Source: Oculatella sp. LEGE 06141 (GTDB taxonomy: Bacteria; Cyanobacteriota; Cyanobacteriia; Elainellales; Elainellaceae). From it: 64,000 bases of DNA. A program made the translations under genes and the position numbers. The stretch spans positions 1 through 64,000 of the forward strand of contig NZ_JADEWO010000027.1 in the NCBI RefSeq assembly GCF_015207605.1, read 5' to 3'. Positions within the stretch are counted from its first letter, which is position 1. Every line of letters begins with the position of its first letter. Below the pieces are notes generated by a model, which saw nothing but the letters and a program-made list of their open reading frames with translations, was not told the origin of the DNA and ran no database searches. Shown here piece by piece: positions 62,311-64,000 of this stretch.

Positions 62311-64000
62311 ATGACATTTGCCTCAGCATTGGAGAATATGGTGTTTGACCTTGATGGTCTCCAAGCATTGCGGGAATGTTGCCGAGATGAAGCAGCGTTT
62401 ATCAAGCTGCAACAGCTCTTGGCCGCAAAGCAAAGCAAGCAACAACCAACACCAGGCGGGTCTCATCAGCCAGACGATCAGGTTGCTTTACTCCATCTGG
62501 CCGACACTGAACGTGTTGCCGTTCAGGACAGTGAACGGTCTTCCCACCCCAATTTGTTGCGAGGCGTGGCAGAAGCAACCAGTCAGTTGCTGAATGGAGA
62601 CTACACGCAGGCGATTCAGCGATCGATCGCCACCCTGGGAGCTGTGACAGAGGTGGATCGGGTCTACATCTTTGAAACTCATCCCCATCCTGAAACCGGA
62701 GAACCAGCGGCCAGTCAACGGTTTGAATGGGTTCGAGATGCCGTATCGCCCCAAATCGATAACCCGACCCTGCAAAACCGCACCTACGCCGTTAGTGGTT
62801 TAACCCGGTGGTATGACATCTTTCATGCTGGGCAACCCTTTAGCAGCCTGGTTCGAGATCTGCCCCTGAGGGAGCAAGCAGGACTCGTTGTGCAGGAAAT
62901 CAGGTCAATTTTGATCGTGCCGATTCAGATTGATGGTCACCTGTGGGGCGTAATTGGGTTTGACGATTGCCACCGTGAACGGCAATGGTCAGCCGATGAA
63001 AAAGCTGCCCTGCAACTGATGGCAGGCAGTATTGGTGGAGCGATCGCCCGCTATCAGGCGGAGAGGGCACTGCATCACAGCCAATCCCGGCTTCAGACGA
63101 TCGCGGCCAATGTGCCTGGAATGCTCTATCAATTTCTCAGCCGTGATGGGGATACGCGGCAAGTACTATATGCCAGTTCAGGCAGCCAGGAACTACTGGA
63201 ACTCGATCCGGAGACGATTCAGGCTGATTTTTCTCGAATCTCAAACCTGTGCCATCCAGACGACCGCGCCAGCTTTGAAGCGGCGATTGATGAATCTGCG
63301 GCTACTCTAGAACCGTGGCACTGGGAGGGGCGCATTATTACCCCATCGGGCAAGCTGAAATGGGTGCAGGGGTTCTCGCGTCCGGAACGCCAGCCCGACG
63401 GCAGTATCCTATGGGATGGTGTCATAGTAGACATCACAGTCAGCAAGCGCGCTGAAGCGGCCTCTCGTCAGAACGAAGCCCGCTATCGAGCCATGCTTGA
63501 TGCTAGCCCCGACCTGATGTTTCGCCTGAGCCGCGAGGGGCAATATCTCGATTTCAAGGGCAATGCAACGGTGCATATTGCCAGCGAAGAAATTATTGGT
63601 CGCTTTATGCATGAGCTTCTGCCGCCCGACGTGGCCGAGCTATGCTGGCAGGCAATGCAGCGCACTCTCGATACAGGCGAACTGCAAACCTGTAAATATC
63701 AACTGTCTGAGCCGCGAGGAATCCGCAGCTATGAGGCGAGGTTGGTGGTTTGCGGTGCCGATGAAGTGCTGAGTATTGTGCAAGATGTGACCGACCGCAA
63801 CCAGATGGAAGCGGAACTTCGAGACAGTAAAAATCGGCTGCAAAGCTTTTTTGAAGCGACGTTTGAGGCTGTTATTGTTCACGATTTTGGCAAGGTTTTA
63901 GATGTAAATCCCGCTGCTGAAAAGCTGTTTGGGTATTCAACAGATGAAATCATTGGTATGCCTGTGATGGATCTGGTGGCCGCTGTTTCGCGCGAACAGG
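62311..64000 (+). CDS. GAF-PAS sensory protein, cut by window end
   Basis: The frame opens with ATG at 62311 and stays open to the right edge (563 codons visible). A helical start (~1-90) is followed by a GAF domain (~100-250, ending WGVIGFDDCHRERQWSADEK) and PAS domains at ~265-380 (WDGVIVDITVSKRAE closes the first), ~390-505 (closing with VQDVTDRNQMEAEL) and a third beginning ~510 (FFEATFEAVIVHDFGKVLDV). PAS and GAF domains bind small ligands or sense redox and light. A kinase or cyclase output lies beyond the edge. It is on its own strand, divergent from the SLH gene. Confidence 0.88.
   Translation, partial: MTFASALENMVFDLDGLQALRECCRDEAAFIKLQQLLAAKQSKQQPTPGGSHQPDDQVALLHLADTERVAVQDSERSSHPNLLRGVAEATSQLLNGDYTQAIQRSIATLGAVTEVDRVYIFETHPHPETGEPAASQRFEWVRDAVSPQIDNPTLQNRTYAVSGLTRWYDIFHAGQPFSSLVRDLPLREQAGLVVQEIRSILIVPIQIDGHLWGVIGFDDCHRERQWSADEKAALQLMAGSIGGAIARYQAERALHHSQSRLQTIAANVPGMLYQFLSRDGDTRQVLYASSGSQELLELDPETIQADFSRISNLCHPDDRASFEAAIDESAATLEPWHWEGRIITPSGKLKWVQGFSRPERQPDGSILWDGVIVDITVSKRAEAASRQNEARYRAMLDASPDLMFRLSREGQYLDFKGNATVHIASEEIIGRFMHELLPPDVAELCWQAMQRTLDTGELQTCKYQLSEPRGIRSYEARLVVCGADEVLSIVQDVTDRNQMEAELRDSKNRLQSFFEATFEAVIVHDFGKVLDVNPAAEKLFGYSTDEIIGMPVMDLVAAVSREQ

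Overview
The window is a stretch of cyanobacterial chromosome. It carries photosystem I genes (psaF, psaJ and a divergent psaL-like gene). The octamer GCGATCGC (HIP1, a cyanobacterial hallmark) is scattered through almost every gene. It also holds typically cyanobacterial genes: multi-domain hybrid histidine kinases, a pentapeptide-repeat protein, an SLH-domain envelope protein, and remA next to gmk. There is no rRNA and no CRISPR array; one tRNA-Gly was found. The genus cannot be fixed from this sequence alone.

Layout. Bases 1-4.7 kb: the end of a TonB-like protein, tRNA-Gly, a TIR-domain protein, a pRiA4-ORF3-like zinc protein and an exbB-exbD pair. 4.9-8.8 kb: a YkvA-like membrane protein, a UV-damage endonuclease, a small tudor-like protein and a GH15 glucoamylase/trehalase-like enzyme. 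8.85-20.5 kb: a ten-gene minus-strand cluster for a heptose-containing glycan. It encodes GmhA (fused to a GT4 glycosyltransferase), GmhB and HldE, which together would take sedoheptulose 7-phosphate to ADP-D-glycero-beta-D-manno-heptose. Four GT9 heptosyltransferase-type proteins (one a double-domain fusion, one a decayed half), two GT4 domains, a GT2 and an SDR accompany them. No HldD epimerase is present. 21.5-24.2 kb: a CdaR/PucR-type regulator, a MITE-like inverted-repeat element and a further GT4. 24.2-33.7 kb: a CheR-CheB-hybrid kinase operon, an Ada-AlkA fusion with Ogt (alkylation repair), and a 1220-residue kinase with three receiver domains.

33.9-38.6 kb is the most unusual accessory stretch: an unknown 78-residue protein, a divergent PsaL-like protein lacking the usual histidine and C-terminal tail, an unrecognised 544-residue protein built on four copies of a WQxG motif, and, divergent from it, an EACC1-like/TIR effector. 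38.6-45.9 kb: CbbY, MoeB with rhodanese plus a JAMM protease, a LivF-like ATPase, a PYROXD2-like oxidoreductase, a pentapeptide-repeat protein and fumarase. 46.1-50.6 kb: a GT-C-like membrane protein, a TVP38 protein, a polyprenyl-phosphate GT2, a DUF2103-like protein and ClpS. 50.9-62 kb: a secreted FAD oxidoreductase, an alpha/beta hydrolase, tsaD, psaF-psaJ, rqcH, remA-gmk, tsaC and an SLH protein. The right edge cuts a GAF/PAS sensory protein.

How the genes work together: the heptose cluster forms a near-complete pathway with its own transferases. TsaC and TsaD belong to the same t6A tRNA-modification pathway. ExbB/ExbD with the TonB-like protein could energise outer-membrane transport. 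CheR, CheB and a hybrid kinase form one signalling operon. Two separate TIR proteins hint at antiviral NAD-depletion systems. All functions are inferred from recognised motifs and gene order only; no database search was run.
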